Assembly (NCBI GenBank): GCA_963920635.1 | Contig: OY987303.1 | Location: forward strand, 42,345,223 to 42,409,222 | Length of the DNA: 64,000 nt | Direction: 5' to 3' | DNA from: Pseudeuparius sepicola | Taxonomy: Eukaryota; Arthropoda; Insecta; Coleoptera; Anthribidae | In this document: in pieces, positions 12,546-24,319 of the stretch | How positions within the stretch are numbered: position 1 is the stretch's first letter | How the letters are laid out: each line of letters opens with the position of its first letter | Notes under the pieces: model-generated | Databases searched by the model: none | Told to the model about the DNA's origin: nothing | What the model saw: only the letters and a program-made list of their open reading frames with translations | Position numbers and translations under genes: made by a program

Positions 12546-14138
12546 AAATTGCAAGAAAATATGAAACAATAAAAATTAATTTCGAGTTAGTGCGCAGCTT
12601 TGCGTAAAATAAGCTAAATACCTTTTAAGAAACATTTAATTTCGTATGTTCTCTAATTTATCGTGATGTGGAACTTTGCGGAACATTTCTAAAAAAACTA
12701 ACCCTAAAGTTTATACTGCCTAGCTGCGCCGCTTTCTGCATAATAAATAAAAACTTCTCGACACTGAAGTTCCTTTTTATAACTCGTATAGTTTATATAC
12801 TAAATTCCACATTTGTTATAAAATGTTGAACTTCACTGCCTTCGTGCACAAAAAATCATTTATTAGTAAACAAAACATATTAATGTAGTAATCAATATCA
12901 TTAACGATGTCAAGGAAATTATTTGTGAAAAAAAATCAGAGAAAGACTTCGAAAAGCTTTTTAATATCGACGTTTCGACTTATTTAAAGTCATCTTCAGG
13001 GTTCTAAAATACAATATAAATATTAAAATATTGACATAAATAAAAACTTACCAAATCGTACTATTACCTACCTATATCTTAAAAAAACGTTGCTATATAA
13101 GGAGATACAAAGCATCAGGTTATTATACTAATTTCAGTTGTGATAGATGTTGGTCTAGATTTCAATAAAATTGAATAATGGAGTAGAAATTCAAAAATAT
13201 CAGATAACAGCATTTAAATGACAAAAAAAGAATGTTTTTTGATAGTGAGATAAGGTACTATCAAAATAAGCAGTATTAAGATGTTCTCTATCAGATCTTG
13301 TATTTACACTCATCATCATCATATTTTTTTATGCAAATCAATTTATGTAAAAGTATTTTTTAATTGATTTTAGTTTTGTTAAAATTAAATTTCTGATTTA
13401 ATTCTCTATAATGTTCAACTAATGCAGTTCGGTATAGTTATTACTAGATCACGTTGATATATTTGTGAAAAGAGAAAAAATCTAAAGACACATTAATATA
13501 ATACTATATCCCTGTTTTGGGCGGGCCAATTGTATTTACACAGCTGTAAAAGTCATTTGGCAAATTATGAAAGATTTGTTGATAAGTTTCCTAGAGCCCC
13601 CTCTAGGGTGAAAGACAAGGCGATTACTGTAAGAGGCCAGATGTCGGTGTTGTGTTTAGAAAAGTCTGTAGACCACAAGGTGGTTTATTTGTCGCCGGAT
13701 GGATATATAGTATAGAGTAGCGAAATCTTCCCCCATTACCTACCACAAACAAGCAGTAGTTTTGTTGAAAGAATTAGTTTTAATTTAAAAAGTATGCTTC
13801 TAGACATGTAGTTATACTAAGTTAGAGTATATAAAATGTTTACTTACCTAACCAAGAAGTGAGTTTTAGGTTACCTTTATAATTTTGTGTGCTCTTCTAA
13901 TAGTTAAAATTGTACCATCGATCGCCTGTCTGTATCAGGTGTAGTCTGATGTTAAATAAATAAAACTGTACAATCCAGCATATTTCAAAAATGCAAGAAA
14001 TAAATATATAACTAAATAAATAATAATAATAATAATTAACACCCTATATCGACAGTTTCGGCCCAGCCAATCGAAACCGGCTATAAATTATATTTTAATA
14101 CTAAGGAATAAAACACACAAAAATTGTTTACAAAGGTT
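12546..14138. other. Intergenic with repeat fragments
   Basis: No gene is supported. It contains a copy of the hairpin tail at about 12,765-12,855, a fragment reading ATCGACGTTTCGACTTATT near 12,967 of a type common near Penelope-like or other insect retroelements, a CATCAT run near 13,310 and a TAA/ATA microsatellite near 14,020. A 61-codon open stretch at 13,530-13,715 resembles no family I know. Confidence 0.4.
12765..12855. repeat. Stand-alone hairpin tail repeat
   Basis: A 90-bp imperfect palindrome (CACTGAAGTTC ... GTTGAACTTCACTGCC) corresponds to the 3' tail of the dispersed 5S-like repeats at 1.2, 20.6 and 55.7 kb, but without the rest of that repeat. Confidence 0.5.
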
Positions 14139-15190
14139 GTTTATTTAATAAAAATTGAAATTTGTTAACAACAAATTAATAATGAAATGTTTTACAATAA
14201 ATGTGTGCGACAGAATTTAAATGGAACAACTGTAAAGTCTAAAATAAAAATTAAATCAAAGTGAGTTGCTGCGAGACAATTATTAAAAAAGTCCAAAACA
14301 ACTAGCGCAGATAGAAGGAAGGTTAAATGAGGAAAGAATTGCAGTTTTGCAGGATCAATTTAATGCACCTTGTGGATTTTTGAAAAAAGTAATGGCTTAC
14401 AGGAAACCATAGTTGGCCATGGTCTCGAAAAATTAGGCATTTTTAGAGCTTTCCAACGATATAATACTCGAAATGGTTATTCCCAAAAAAAAGGAAATAA
14501 CTATGGTTTCCATTTAAAAAAAAAACACAAGTTTGTGTCATATCTCAAAAATGACAGCTGTTATGGAGTAGGACCATATTAGGAACACCAGTTTGGTATT
14601 TACACTTTTTTCTAAAATCAGAAGCAACGAAGCTAGATGGATTAGAATAAATCGCCAAAATTTTTTATGGGCATCTCGGAAACTAGCAGAGATAGTAGGA
14701 AGGTTAAATGGGGAAGTAATTTCAGTTTTGTGGGCCCAATTTAACGCGCCTTGTGGATTTTTGAAAAAAGTCATGGCTTACTAGATATTTTGATGAAAAA
14801 AACGACATTTTGGCGATTTAATCTGACCCATCTAGCAAGTTTGTGTCATATCTCGAAAATGGCAGCTGTCACGGAAAGTAGGACATGCCTACCGCATTGG
14901 GGACATAATTCCCTCCAATTTTTGTGTTTACACTTTTTATTTATTTTATCTAAAATCAGAAACAACGAAGTTAGGTGGATTAGAATAAATCGCCGAAATT
15001 TCGTTTTTTCAAAATATTTAGTAAGCCATGACTTTTTTAAAAAATCCATAAGGTGCATTAAATTGGCAAATAAATATCAAGAAAAATTGATTGTGGCCAG
15101 TTTATGGCAAAAAATATACTTAACAAATTTTGTTAAAAGATCTTTTTAAAATAATATTTAATTATAAGCACCTTCCAAACTTTTTACTCA
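14139..15190. repeat. Direct and inverted 300-380 bp repeats
   Basis: A block ending in CCTTGTGGATTTTTGAAAAA occurs at about 14,306-14,401 and again at 14,681-14,782, and is inverted near 15,020-15,070. A second block beginning TCATATCTC(A/G)AAAATG occurs at about 14,540 and 14,848 and runs into GATTAGAATAAATCGCC each time. The whole looks like a partly duplicated foldback element. No protein is encoded. Confidence 0.6.
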
Positions 15191-15778
15191 CCCTGTTTAT
15201 GTGTAGAATATATGAGAAAACCGAATCAACCTGTATCTGTATACCTTCTATTTTCGAATTCACCCACTTGACAAAAGTTAATGCGTGTGAGTGTGTGTTC
15301 GCATTTGGCTTTTCGGGCTCACGGTAAAGCTTTTAAGCAGGCAACCACCAGCCGAGCAGAGCGGTATCTAGTTACTAATTGCCGTAATGGGATAATATCA
15401 ATACGGCAACCAGTAAGGGGCCTATTAGCATCTAATGTGCGACAGCGGCCACTCGGTGTTGGTGCGTTCACACTTCGGCTTTGTTAATGGCATCCATCTG
15501 GCGCGGCGGGCCATCATCGCTAGTCACTTTTGTGCCATCATTCAAGCGCAGATTATTGCGCTCAACATAGTAACGACTTAATTACAAGTATGGAGCCAAT
15601 AAGTTTTTTAGATAACTGAACCGTCAGTCTCAACTCTAGAATTGTAATAATATTATGACGTAGGTACCGCAGAAGAAACATCTACATGCCTGTGCGGGGG
15701 ACGAGTAGCGATTACTATTATTTACATTTCTGCTAGGGCCGACTTTTTTCCGGCATAGTATCATAATCCCAGACAAAA
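15191..15778. other. GC-richer unique island, candidate host non-coding DNA
   Basis: About 15,290-15,720 is clearly richer in GC than its flanks, without internal repeats or a coherent reading frame. It carries TAATTGCCGTAATGGG, TTTGTTAATGGC and ACTTAATTACAAG, that is, several homeodomain-type TAAT cores. I see no gene; a conserved regulatory element is one possibility. Confidence 0.35.
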
Positions 15779-16926
15779 TACAGGGTGTTATTTAAGTACG
15801 TAGCCAAACTTCAAGGGATGCTTCTTTGAGTGATTTTAAGATGAAAAGTTTATATAAACATAGGTCCGTTATCGCTTCGTTTTCAAGATACAGGGTGTCA
15901 AACTTTTTTAAAAAAATCTTTTTTTCAAAAACATTTTAATAATCCTTTAGCCGATTTTGCTGAAATCTGGCAGTGTTATTTACGGTAGAGAGGGGTTAAT
16001 TTAGCCCTAAGTAGATTCAAATTATTAAGTCCAGTGGCGTCCCGGGGGGCACCGTGACCAATATTTTTGAAAAAAAAAATGTACAACACTGACTTTTTTA
16101 AAACTTTTATATGTTTTTCGCATTAAGGAACTAAGAATACAACTTTTTGGCCTCTTGAATCATGTTCGTATCTTGCTTCGTTTTCGAGAAAGCAGCAATG
16201 CAACAACAAAGCAATGACATGCAAGACTAACAAAGACACGAAAAAATTCAAGAGATAAAAAAGTTGTGTTCTTAGTTGCTTAATGCGAAAAAAATATAAA
16301 AGTCGATTACAATTATTATCAAGTCCAGTGGCGTCCCTTAACCAATATTTTTGAGAAAAAGACTGGCTTTTTTAAAACTTTCATATTTTTTTCGCATTAA
16401 CCAACCAAGGATACAACTTTTTTGTCTCTTAAATTTTGTTCGTATCTTGCTTCGTTTTCGAGAAAGCAGCAATGCAACAACAAAGCAATGACATGCAATA
16501 AAGTGGTTTTTATTTTTTTCCCTCGAAAAGAAGCCAGATACGAAAAAAATTCAAGAGACCAAAAAGTTGTATTCTTAGTTCCTTAATGCGAAAAACATAT
16601 AAAAGTTTAAAAAAAGTCAGTGGCGTACATTTTTTTTTCAAAAATATTGGTCACGGTGCCCCCCGGGACGCCACTGGATTTAATAATTTGAATCTACTTA
16701 GGGCTAAATTAACCCCTCTCAACCGTAAATAACACTGCCAGATTTCAGCAAAATCGGCTGAAGGATTATTAAGATGTCGAAAAAAAGATTTTTTTTAAGA
16801 AGTTTGACACCCTGTATCTTGAAAACGAAGCGATAACGGACCTTTGTTTATATAAACTTTTCCTCTTAAAATCACTCAAAGAATCACCCCTTGAAGTTTG
16901 GCTACGTACTTAAATAACACCCTGTA
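15779..16926. mobile_element. Nested foldback element, 1.15 kb
   Basis: TACAGGGTGTTATTTAAGTA at 15779 is inverted at 16926. A second terminal motif, ATACAGGGTGTCAAAC, lies 110 bp inside on each side. The middle (about 16,020-16,680) is itself four alternating direct and inverted copies of a block containing AAGCAGCAATGCAACAACAA and CGCATTAA, so several palindromes are stacked. The flank CATAATCCCAGACAAAATA (15,760) recurs inverted at about 17,035-17,055, suggesting an outer, older element. Confidence 0.8.
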
Positions 16927-17949
16927 AAAAGTCAACAAATTTGTTTAAGAAACAACAACAATTAGGTACTACGTGTACACCTAAATTATACTATATGGCA
17001 TTTGTTGTTATTGGTCTAGTTATAAGTAGATATTTTGTCTGGGATCATAATGCTCTTACTATAATCCAAAAAGTAGGAAAACCCTGTTTCTAGTAGGGGC
17101 GAGCGGACATCCGGCTTATCGGCAAGTCTGCTGACGTTAGATAAAAAGCGATCGAGCAACAATACAGAGATAATTCGCCTCCTAAAACTATTGTCGCTCG
17201 TGCAGATTTAACGAGTTTAATTAATGCATTAAACTGCTTAATTGTATTTGCTATATGGCACGACAGATAAATGGGTAAAAATATACGACAATGAATTAAG
17301 AGATAGAGTGCTTTTTAGATTAGGCGGAACTGATGAGTTATACCACAAACAGTGTGCCACATTTCAATGATAACGCTATTATTTGTATTATTATATAGGA
17401 AGGAAAGTGCATCATCTTTTCCCGCGGATAGTTTTATAAATATAGTAAAATGTATGGTGAGTAAAAAATATGTAAAGGTGCTTATATTTTATAAAATATG
17501 AATTATCAAAAAAATTAAACAAAAGTTTTTAGGTATATATTTTTTAAAAGTTCATTTTTGTATGTTTGAAACAGCTTAGCGCAAGAAAATCAAAGTAGGT
17601 CTAGGCTTTTGAAATTTTGCTCAGTTTTTCATCGTGAACAAGTTTTCTTAATAACATTTTGACGTGAAAGCTCTAGAAAGTGCATTTTCAAAAAAATAAT
17701 AAAAAAAGGCAAAAATCAAAGAAAACCTAGGCGTTTAAAATTTTGCTTATCCACTCCAAACAAGTTTCCTTGATAGCATTTTGTCGTAAAACCTACAAAA
17801 AAAGGCACTTTACTGGTGCGAAAAATTATTTTTCGAAATTGGAATTTTACAAATTTAATTCGTTTCAAAACAAACAAGGCTTAAACCCAGAAGCTCAAAT
17901 TTTACCTTGATTTTTTTTTTTAGAATTTTACAAGAATCTTCTCACCTAT
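16927..17949. other. AT-rich intergenic with degenerate repeats
   Basis: No gene is visible. From about 17,560 to 17,830 a diverged unit recurs about twice (an AAAATCAAAG(A/T) block, TTTTGAAATTTTGCT-like text, CAAGTTT(T/C)C, then ATTTTG(A/T)CGT). Confidence 0.45.
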
Positions 17950-18120
17950 CCGGTTTAGTCAGTATACCGAGAAACAAAATATCGAACACAAAACATCGAG
18001 AAACAATTTAACGTGGCGGAATAAAATATCGAATACACAAAATACCGACTACACAAAATAACGAATACATACCTAAAATGTCGAAAGGATCGTTGACTCG
18101 CAAAACTTCGACACCAATAC
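17950..18120 (+). repeat. ATCGAATACACAAAATA repeats, possible MULE terminal repeat
   Basis: Degenerate tandem copies of AAAATATCGAATACACAAAA. The same family appears inverted at 22,985-23,150, on the other side of the MULE remnant at 21.3-22.8 kb; the best block, GGAATAAAA(T)ATCGAATACACAAAATA, is shared almost unchanged. The pair may be the terminal inverted repeats of the MULE, later stretched by insertions between them. Confidence 0.4.
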
Positions 18121-18140
18121 CACAATGTTCTAGCTTATGA

Positions 18141-18174
18141 TTATGTGATACCGGTGCCCACCGGTATCACATAA
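18141..18174. other. Perfect 15-bp hairpin
   Basis: TTATGTGATACCGGT, a 4-base GCCC loop, then the exact inverse. It is isolated, near-perfect and GC-richer than its surroundings. It could be a transcript hairpin or a small foldback remnant; function unknown. Confidence 0.5.
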
Positions 18175-18369
18175 TTAACGATAAAAAATCTTGTATGAAT
18201 GAAAACTCAGCTTTAATTAAAACTAAATAGCTCATGGCAATGGGACAAAAGGTTTTGGTTCTTGGCGACACCAAACTAGTTTCCACTATCTAATGGAAAT
18301 TTTTGTATGGGCCTTTCGGATGTGTGCAGACCACGACAGGCACCTTTTTCGGACTTATTGGACTTCGGA

Positions 18370-18495
18370 TTTATTGGATTTGGACAATAAGTCAAAGTCA
18401 AGCAAGAGTGCGCGCAGTCGGTTTATGGATGGGTGACTCTTGTAACAATTTTGTTTTGCCTAATAAAACCTTTTTTTTTTTGGATTTCAAAAAAA
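18370..18495 (+). repeat. Dispersed 5S-like repeat, copy C (3' part)
   Basis: Only the 3' portion is present: AAAGTCAAGCAAGAGTGCGCG, then GATGGGTGAC, which is the 5S rRNA internal promoter C-box wording, then GCCTAATAAAACC and a T run. Of all copies this one keeps the C-box-like block best. It directly abuts the next foldback. Confidence 0.6.
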
Positions 18496-18497
18496 TA

Positions 18498-20052
18498 TAC
18501 GGGTGGCCCACCACGAACTGCATCGATATATATATGGAAAACTAAAAGTAGGAAAATTCTGAAAATTTGGCACCTCACCAATGCCGATGGGCGCTGCTCA
18601 ACTAAAATATTTTGGTGAATCTGGCACCTCCGGTTATACCGGAAGTCGATATCAACTTTCTTATCTCAAATGGAACACCCTGTATATTATTGCATTTTTT
18701 GATTCTAGGCATCATTTTGGAACAAAAACATGCAACATGTCCTATGTCTAAATCCAACCGTTTTTGATATATTTGCATTTTTCCGAAAAAAATTACAGGT
18801 GCAAACCTAAAGTCAATTAGCAATTTATACGAGGAAACCGCGAAATTTCAAAAAGAATTTTTGGCATCGTGTAACAGAAGCCCTGACCTAGTGAGCTCTG
18901 CTGAGAAATAAACCGGTTCTTATACAGGGTGTTCACAAAATATGAATAAAAATTACATTCAAAATGTGCTTAAATCTCGAAATTTTCAAATGGAAACCCC
19001 CATTTTTTTAATGCGATCTAAACGATGACAACTTTGTATAAGGTTTGCTATACCTAAATGCAGTAATTTTCGATTAATTTACGAAAAACCCACTTTTCGC
19101 CCATAAAATGCGGGGCTTGGAAAATTATATTAGCCGTGGACGTTAAAAAGACAATCGCGGCTGAGGAAATGTCACTTGATTTATAAATTATTGTTAACAG
19201 TAATGCCGGCGCGCTTAAATTACACAAACGAAGATTATTTAAATTTGTTTATTATCTACGGAGAATGCAACAAAGTGATATCAAGAACGTGCGATACATA
19301 ATCTTCGTTTGTGTAATTTAAGCTCGCCGGCATTATTGTTGACAATAATTTATAAACCAAGTGACATTTCCTCAGCCGCGATTGTCTTTTCAACGTCCAC
19401 GGCTAATATGATTTTCCAAGCGTTAAGCAAATCCCGCATTTTATGGGCGAAAAGTGGGTTTTTCGTAAATTAATCGAAAATTAATGCATTTAGGTATAGA
19501 AAATCTTATACAAAGTTGTCATCATTTTTAGTGGTGAATAAGATCGCTTAAAAAAAAAGAGGGTTTCCATTTGAAAATTTCGAGATTTAAGCACATTTTG
19601 AATGTAATTTTTATTCATATTTTGTGAACACCCTGTATAAGAACGGGTTTATTTCTCAGCAGAGATCACTAGGTCAGGGCTTCTGTTACACGATGCCAAA
19701 AATTCGTTTTGAAATTTCGCGGTTTCCTCGTATAAATTGCTAATTGACTAGGTCCGCACCTGTAATTTTTTTAGGAAAAATGCAAATATCTCAAAAACGG
19801 TTGGATTTAGACATAGAACATGTTGCATGTTTTTGTTCCAAAATGATGCCTAGAATCCAAAAATGCAATTTTGTTCCATTTGAGATAAGAAAGTTGATAT
19901 CGACTTCCGGTATAACCGGAAGTGCCAGATTCACCAAAATATTTTAGTTGAGCAGCGCCCATCGGCATTGGTGAGATGCCAAATTTTCAGAATTTTCCTA
20001 CTTTTAGTTTTCCATATATAGATCGATGCAATTCGTGGTTGGCCACCCTGTA
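18498..20052. mobile_element. Foldback element, 1.56 kb palindrome
   Basis: TACGGGTGGCCCACCACGAA at 18498 is inverted at the right end (CACCCTGTA, 20052). The arms of about 700 bp meet near 19,240, with a second terminal motif (ATACAGGGTGTTCACAAAATA near 18,925; inverse near 19,625) inside. The reading frames are mirror pairs. No transposase. Confidence 0.85.
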
Positions 20053-20524
20053 TAATATATACCAAAGCACTGAAGTTCAACTTTTTATGACTCCTGTGAC
20101 TCAATGAAGCAGGATTTTTACCCACCAGAAAATTATGAAAATGCGAAAGGATTAAGGCATGCCAACAACTTTTTCTTGTGATTCTTTTAAACATCTCTTG
20201 CAGGAAAAAACGTCATGGAAAAATAATAATAAATAACTTACAGAATCTTACTTGCAAGATGATTACAGCTTTTGTAAACTCCATTAGAGAAATTTTCGAA
20301 GAGATTTAAGTATATTGACATAAGGTAAACAAATCGGTTACAAATTAAAAAATTATGGATAAGATTTAGAACTATTGCGGTTTTAGTAATTGAACAAATT
20401 ATGACGAATAATTAACTTGAACATACCACAGAAACACTGTGTTTTCTGCGCTGGTATTTTCATTATTTATAATAAAAGGTAGAACTTAAAAAAAAATAGT
20501 CATAATGGCTCCTAGAGTTACTAA
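20053..20524. other. AT-rich intergenic
   Basis: No gene is visible. It starts with a short piece of the hairpin-tail repeat (AAAGCACTGAAGTTCAACTTT near 20,063). The rest is AT-rich and unremarkable. Confidence 0.45.
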
Positions 20525-21135
20525 ATAGTTATTTATGTACCAAGGCACTCTAGTTCAACTTTTTATGACTTACGTGGAATTTAGTTGCCGAGGCTTCTGG
20601 CCGAGGCAAATAAACCACATGAGTCATAAAAAGAACTTCAGTGCCGAAGTACCTACATATTATATTTTTTTTTTTAAATCGAAAAAATGTTTTATTAAGC
20701 AAAAAATAATGATAAGGGATCACCCCCCCATGCGATTGCGCTCAGTGTAGCTTGACTTGGACGATCGCTCTACATAGGTCAAGTACGACAAGGCACGGCG
20801 CTTTCCAACAGAACAGAACCAAACTGCGGCTTGTTGTACAGCCTCCATGACAAATGGATTGATATTCAAACGTACTAAAATATTTATATTGAAAGATTGC
20901 GCTGGTATAAGGTAACAATTTCGCAATGTGTACGAAAAGTTAAATGGGCCTTTATTGACCGGGTTTTGAAAATCTCATCACTTTTGACGGGCGATGGGCC
21001 CTCGTCTGACGTTTACATCTCGCCAAGGCCTACTTATTGAAAACATCGTACAATAATGGGCTACTGCAGTGCCGATTCCTGAGCTTTTAATGACGATTTT
21101 GAGACACTTCACTGCCGATTTCAAGGAATAGTACA
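20525..21135 (-). repeat. Dispersed 5S-like repeat, copy D (inverted)
   Basis: A near-complete copy on the minus strand. From left to right it has the palindromic tail (arms 20,534-20,590 and about 20,600-20,656), the AATCGAAAAAATGTTTTATTAAG segment, the 5S-like stretch (about 20,715-20,770, with GTGTAGCTTGACTTGG), the middle block and the 5' block ending GCCGATTTCAAGG. The copy is similar to A and F, indicating one family. Confidence 0.65.
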
Positions 21136-21339
21136 TTTGTACAAAATCATATCCATTACTAGCGGCTCCTCTAATTATACAATTTGAATAAGTCGAGAGC
21201 CAAAAGGGCAAAACAAAGTTGTCATGTGGTGGGTTTATGTATCTCCTAACTAGCGACCGCCAATATTGGAAATGTGAATTATAATATAAAAATAAATGCA
21301 ATTGTCATGGAAAGAAAAGAAAACATCCAAGAAAATAAT

Positions 21340-22780
21340 CGACGTCATAATCATCACGGAAATTTTGCAAAAATTAGGATCCAGAAGGAAGATAACGCCG
21401 CAAAAAAGCAAGAACCACTACGGACCCACCCAAGTTATTAATCTCAGAGTGTTGCAAAAATGAAAACAAAGCGTTAGGAGGCCAGATGCCCCGAAGAGAT
21501 TCGTTAAAACGAACTTTAAGAAACGCCCGATGAAGACAAAAGAACGTACCTACGTACCGGAATCCAGAACCTCATAGATATCGCGATACCAGACATAAAC
21601 AAAACTGAGAAGAACGAAACATTTCTTTGCGATAAAGGTCAGCACGAAGAGAGGTTTCTTATTTTCGGAAAACAAAACAATTGTGACATTCTCCGTCAAA
21701 GTAAAATATGATATATGGACGGCACTTTCAAAGTCGTCCCCAAATTTTTTTGACAATGATATTCAATAAATGCTGAATATAGAGGCATAACTGTTCCAGT
21801 TATGTTTTGTTTTTAGCCAATAAAAGCGAGGACACGCAATAGGCTCAAAAATTATTGAGGAAGTGAAAGTTGAGAAAATTATGGCAGATTTTGAGCAAGC
21901 CGTTCCAAATGCCGTCAGAGCTGAATTCCCAAATGTCATACCATAGGTAAGAAATATAAAGGGTGTTTCTAAATTGCACCAAAATATTTTACATGGCGAT
22001 TCTCCCGTTAAAATTAAGGGAGGGTCTTTCATATGAATTTTTCCTCAAAAGTAATGTAGGGGTTGTTTTTTTTAGGGTTGAAAAAAATGCCACAAAATGT
22101 CATTCCATGAGTGCAACCGGTCCACCAAATTTCAACTTTCTACCTATTTCCATAGTGGTGAAAATATATAAGAAAAATTTTCTACCCTCATATTTTGACG
22201 GGTGTAACTCGGAGGGGGGGGGGGGGGGTTGAGGAAAAATTTACATGAAAGACCCCGTTAATTTTAACGGGAGAATCACCCTGTAAAATATTTTGGTGCA
22301 TTTTAGAAACACCCTGTATAATATGCGATGTCACAAATAGCGGATGCTATTTCCATTGTGCGCAATGTTTTTATAAGCTAATTCAGGCAAATAACTTGAA
22401 AACGCAATACGACAGAGATTACGATTTTTCCCACAACATGGAGACACTCCTTGCGCTTGCCTTTGTCCCGCCAATTTTCGGCCCCGATGAGCTCTTCGAT
22501 AGTCTAGTACTATTGGGCTATTTAGAAAAACCGTGGGTTGGTCAAAAAGGGAGAATACGCAGACGCCCACGTCTTTTCGAGGTATCACTGTGGAATTGTT
22601 AGGATGCAATCTTTGATGAACTCCCTACCACAAACAATTCTGTGAAAGCATGGCATAGGGGGTTTTCATTCCAAATAAATTCTGTGCGCCCAACGATATG
22701 GTCAATGATGAAGGGAACAGAAGATGACAAAAGTCAAGTTTGCTGGAAGTGGCTAGAGGCTATAGAAAAAATATAAGAAC
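21340..22780 (+). pseudogene. MULE transposase remnant 1
   Basis: Decayed Mutator-like transposase in several frames. Pieces in order: a linker reading MPRRDSLKRTLRNAR (near 21,485-21,530), then FLCDKGQHEERFLIFGKQNNC, then YMDGTFKVVPKFF with the first catalytic Asp (about 21,715-21,750), MADFEQAVPNAVRAEFPN with the second (about 21,880-21,945), then after an inserted foldback YFHCAQCFYKLIQ, LALAFVPP and a C-terminal WHRGFSFQINSVRP segment (to about 22,780). The order and wording fit the MULE domain of FLYWCH-type insect MULEs. Stops and frameshifts are frequent. It shares its C-terminal signature with the copy at 46 kb. Confidence 0.75.
21955..22320. mobile_element. Foldback inserted in MULE 1
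   Basis: AAAGGGTGTTTCTAAA near 21,958 pairs with TTTTAGAAACACCCTGTATA ending at 22,320; a second motif, GATTCTCCCGTTAAAATTAA, sits about 40 bp inside and is inverted on the right. Arms are about 100 bp. A run of 18 G lies near 22,212. It separates the second catalytic-Asp segment of the MULE from its GCYFH segment. Confidence 0.7.
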
Positions 22781-24319
22781 CGAGACCAAAGAATGAAAAA
22801 TATTCTTTACGACCTCAACAACTACAATGGAGTGGAGATTTTACTGTCTGTTCTGATGAATTTGTAATATTATAATTGTTGGTTAAAATAAGTTATACCT
22901 AATAATTATTGTGTTCAATGAGAAATAAATGTTAGCTTTTCTTATTAGTGCATTATTTTCAGATAATATTTTTCTCGGTACAAAAGGTATTTTACTTACG
23001 ATCTAGAAATTGTAAAAGCTCTTTACTTATATCCATTTGCGATATATTTTCCGTTTCGATATTTTGTGTATTCGATTTTTATTCCTCTTCGATGATTTCC
23101 GTTTCAATATGTTGTATATTCGATATTTATTGTTCCCATTTTACGTAGGTATTTTTTTAAAATCTTAAAATTTCTAAAAAAGTTGCATGCTGATATTATA
23201 ATTTTAGATGGTAAAATTTCAGTATATTATGATAACACAAAAACAGATAAATTCCATTTTTTTACCCCCCTTCCTATATATTTTCTGACGGCGCCAATGA
23301 AGATGTGTGGGCATAGATGTTGGCAGCAAATATTTTAAACAATTGTTCGATTAAATGTTTGGCTGCCAAAGTAGGGCAGTATGACCTGCAGATATTTTAA
23401 AATGAATTTTCCAAAAAACGGTAGGTAGATACATTTGTCGAAAGAAAGTCACCAATAGTTTTTTCTTAGAATTGATTGGGAAATTGATTCAAGGGATAAT
23501 AGATTACTTTCTCAGTTGCGTATAATTTTTTTATTAATAATATATTGGTTGAACCCTGCCTTTCCGGCACTAGTCCAAGTAGATATGCCAAATTATTTTT
23601 ATCCGCAAATGGTAATGAAGACAAACTAATAGTCACTGGCCCTCTCCCCGCACAAGCATTCAGTTGCTTCTGGGGTATCTACTCCTAGTTTGGAGTATTA
23701 TTATTGTACATATATCTATATCTGGCAATGCTAAAGGTGTCGTCTGGCGAAGAGTGTGTGAAAATGTATCCATAATAAGAAATCGAATAAGCATAAGAGA
23801 GATGGGTATGAAGGAGACGTTGCCACTACTTCCTAATGCAATCGAAGTGGTTCAACCCATCGCAGTGGACGGGCATTAACCGCAAGTAAGTCCTCCCTGC
23901 TAATCGATTAGGTGGGGAATCCCTCAGGGTAGGCGTGGCGCCGCCTCTACTATCCAATTTGCTCGTGCTTCACCACACCACATCCCACTACTTCATTCCC
24001 TGCCTCCCCCTACCGTGGTTGCTGGTTATATTGCTCTCAAGTAGTAGCAACGTCGCATTTATATCTATCCATTTTCTACTTACCTACTTGATTTCTCATT
24101 ATGGATATATTCTTACACGTTGTTCGCCAAACGACACCTTTACTATTTCTATACATGTTTATATGAAAAAATCTACTTACTTTACCGTTTTCTTTATATT
24201 CTTAAAGTTTTGTCCATAAAAGTTGGACTACCATACCTGCGGTCTTTATTATTATTTAATTGCTTTGAGGCTTGCCAATTTTCATGGACACAATTTTATA
24301 ATTATCTATTGACCGATTG
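22781..24319. other. Intergenic, no gene recognised
   Basis: The 22,985-23,150 part is the inverted partner of the ATCGAATACACAAAATA repeats at 18.0 kb. Positions 23,560-24,110 are GC-richer with short open frames (for example 23,664-23,879) and a donor-like GCAAGTAAGT near 23,882. No homology is recognisable, so I do not call a gene. Confidence 0.4.

Noticed and set aside
12950..13015. Penelope-like element
   Set aside because: Only a short GACGTTTCGACTT-type phrase is present; no reverse transcriptase or nuclease sequence nearby.
13530..13715. Small open frame as a possible exon
   Set aside because: No recognisable domain and no convincing flanking splice pattern.
22205..22230. Poly(G) run as a functional G-quadruplex
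   Set aside because: A single long G run in a foldback loop; could equally be a replication or sequencing slip.
23664..24219. Possible host exon with donor-like GCAAGTAAGT
   Set aside because: Frames lack homology and no acceptor or partner exon could be linked; recorded only as a GC-richer stretch.
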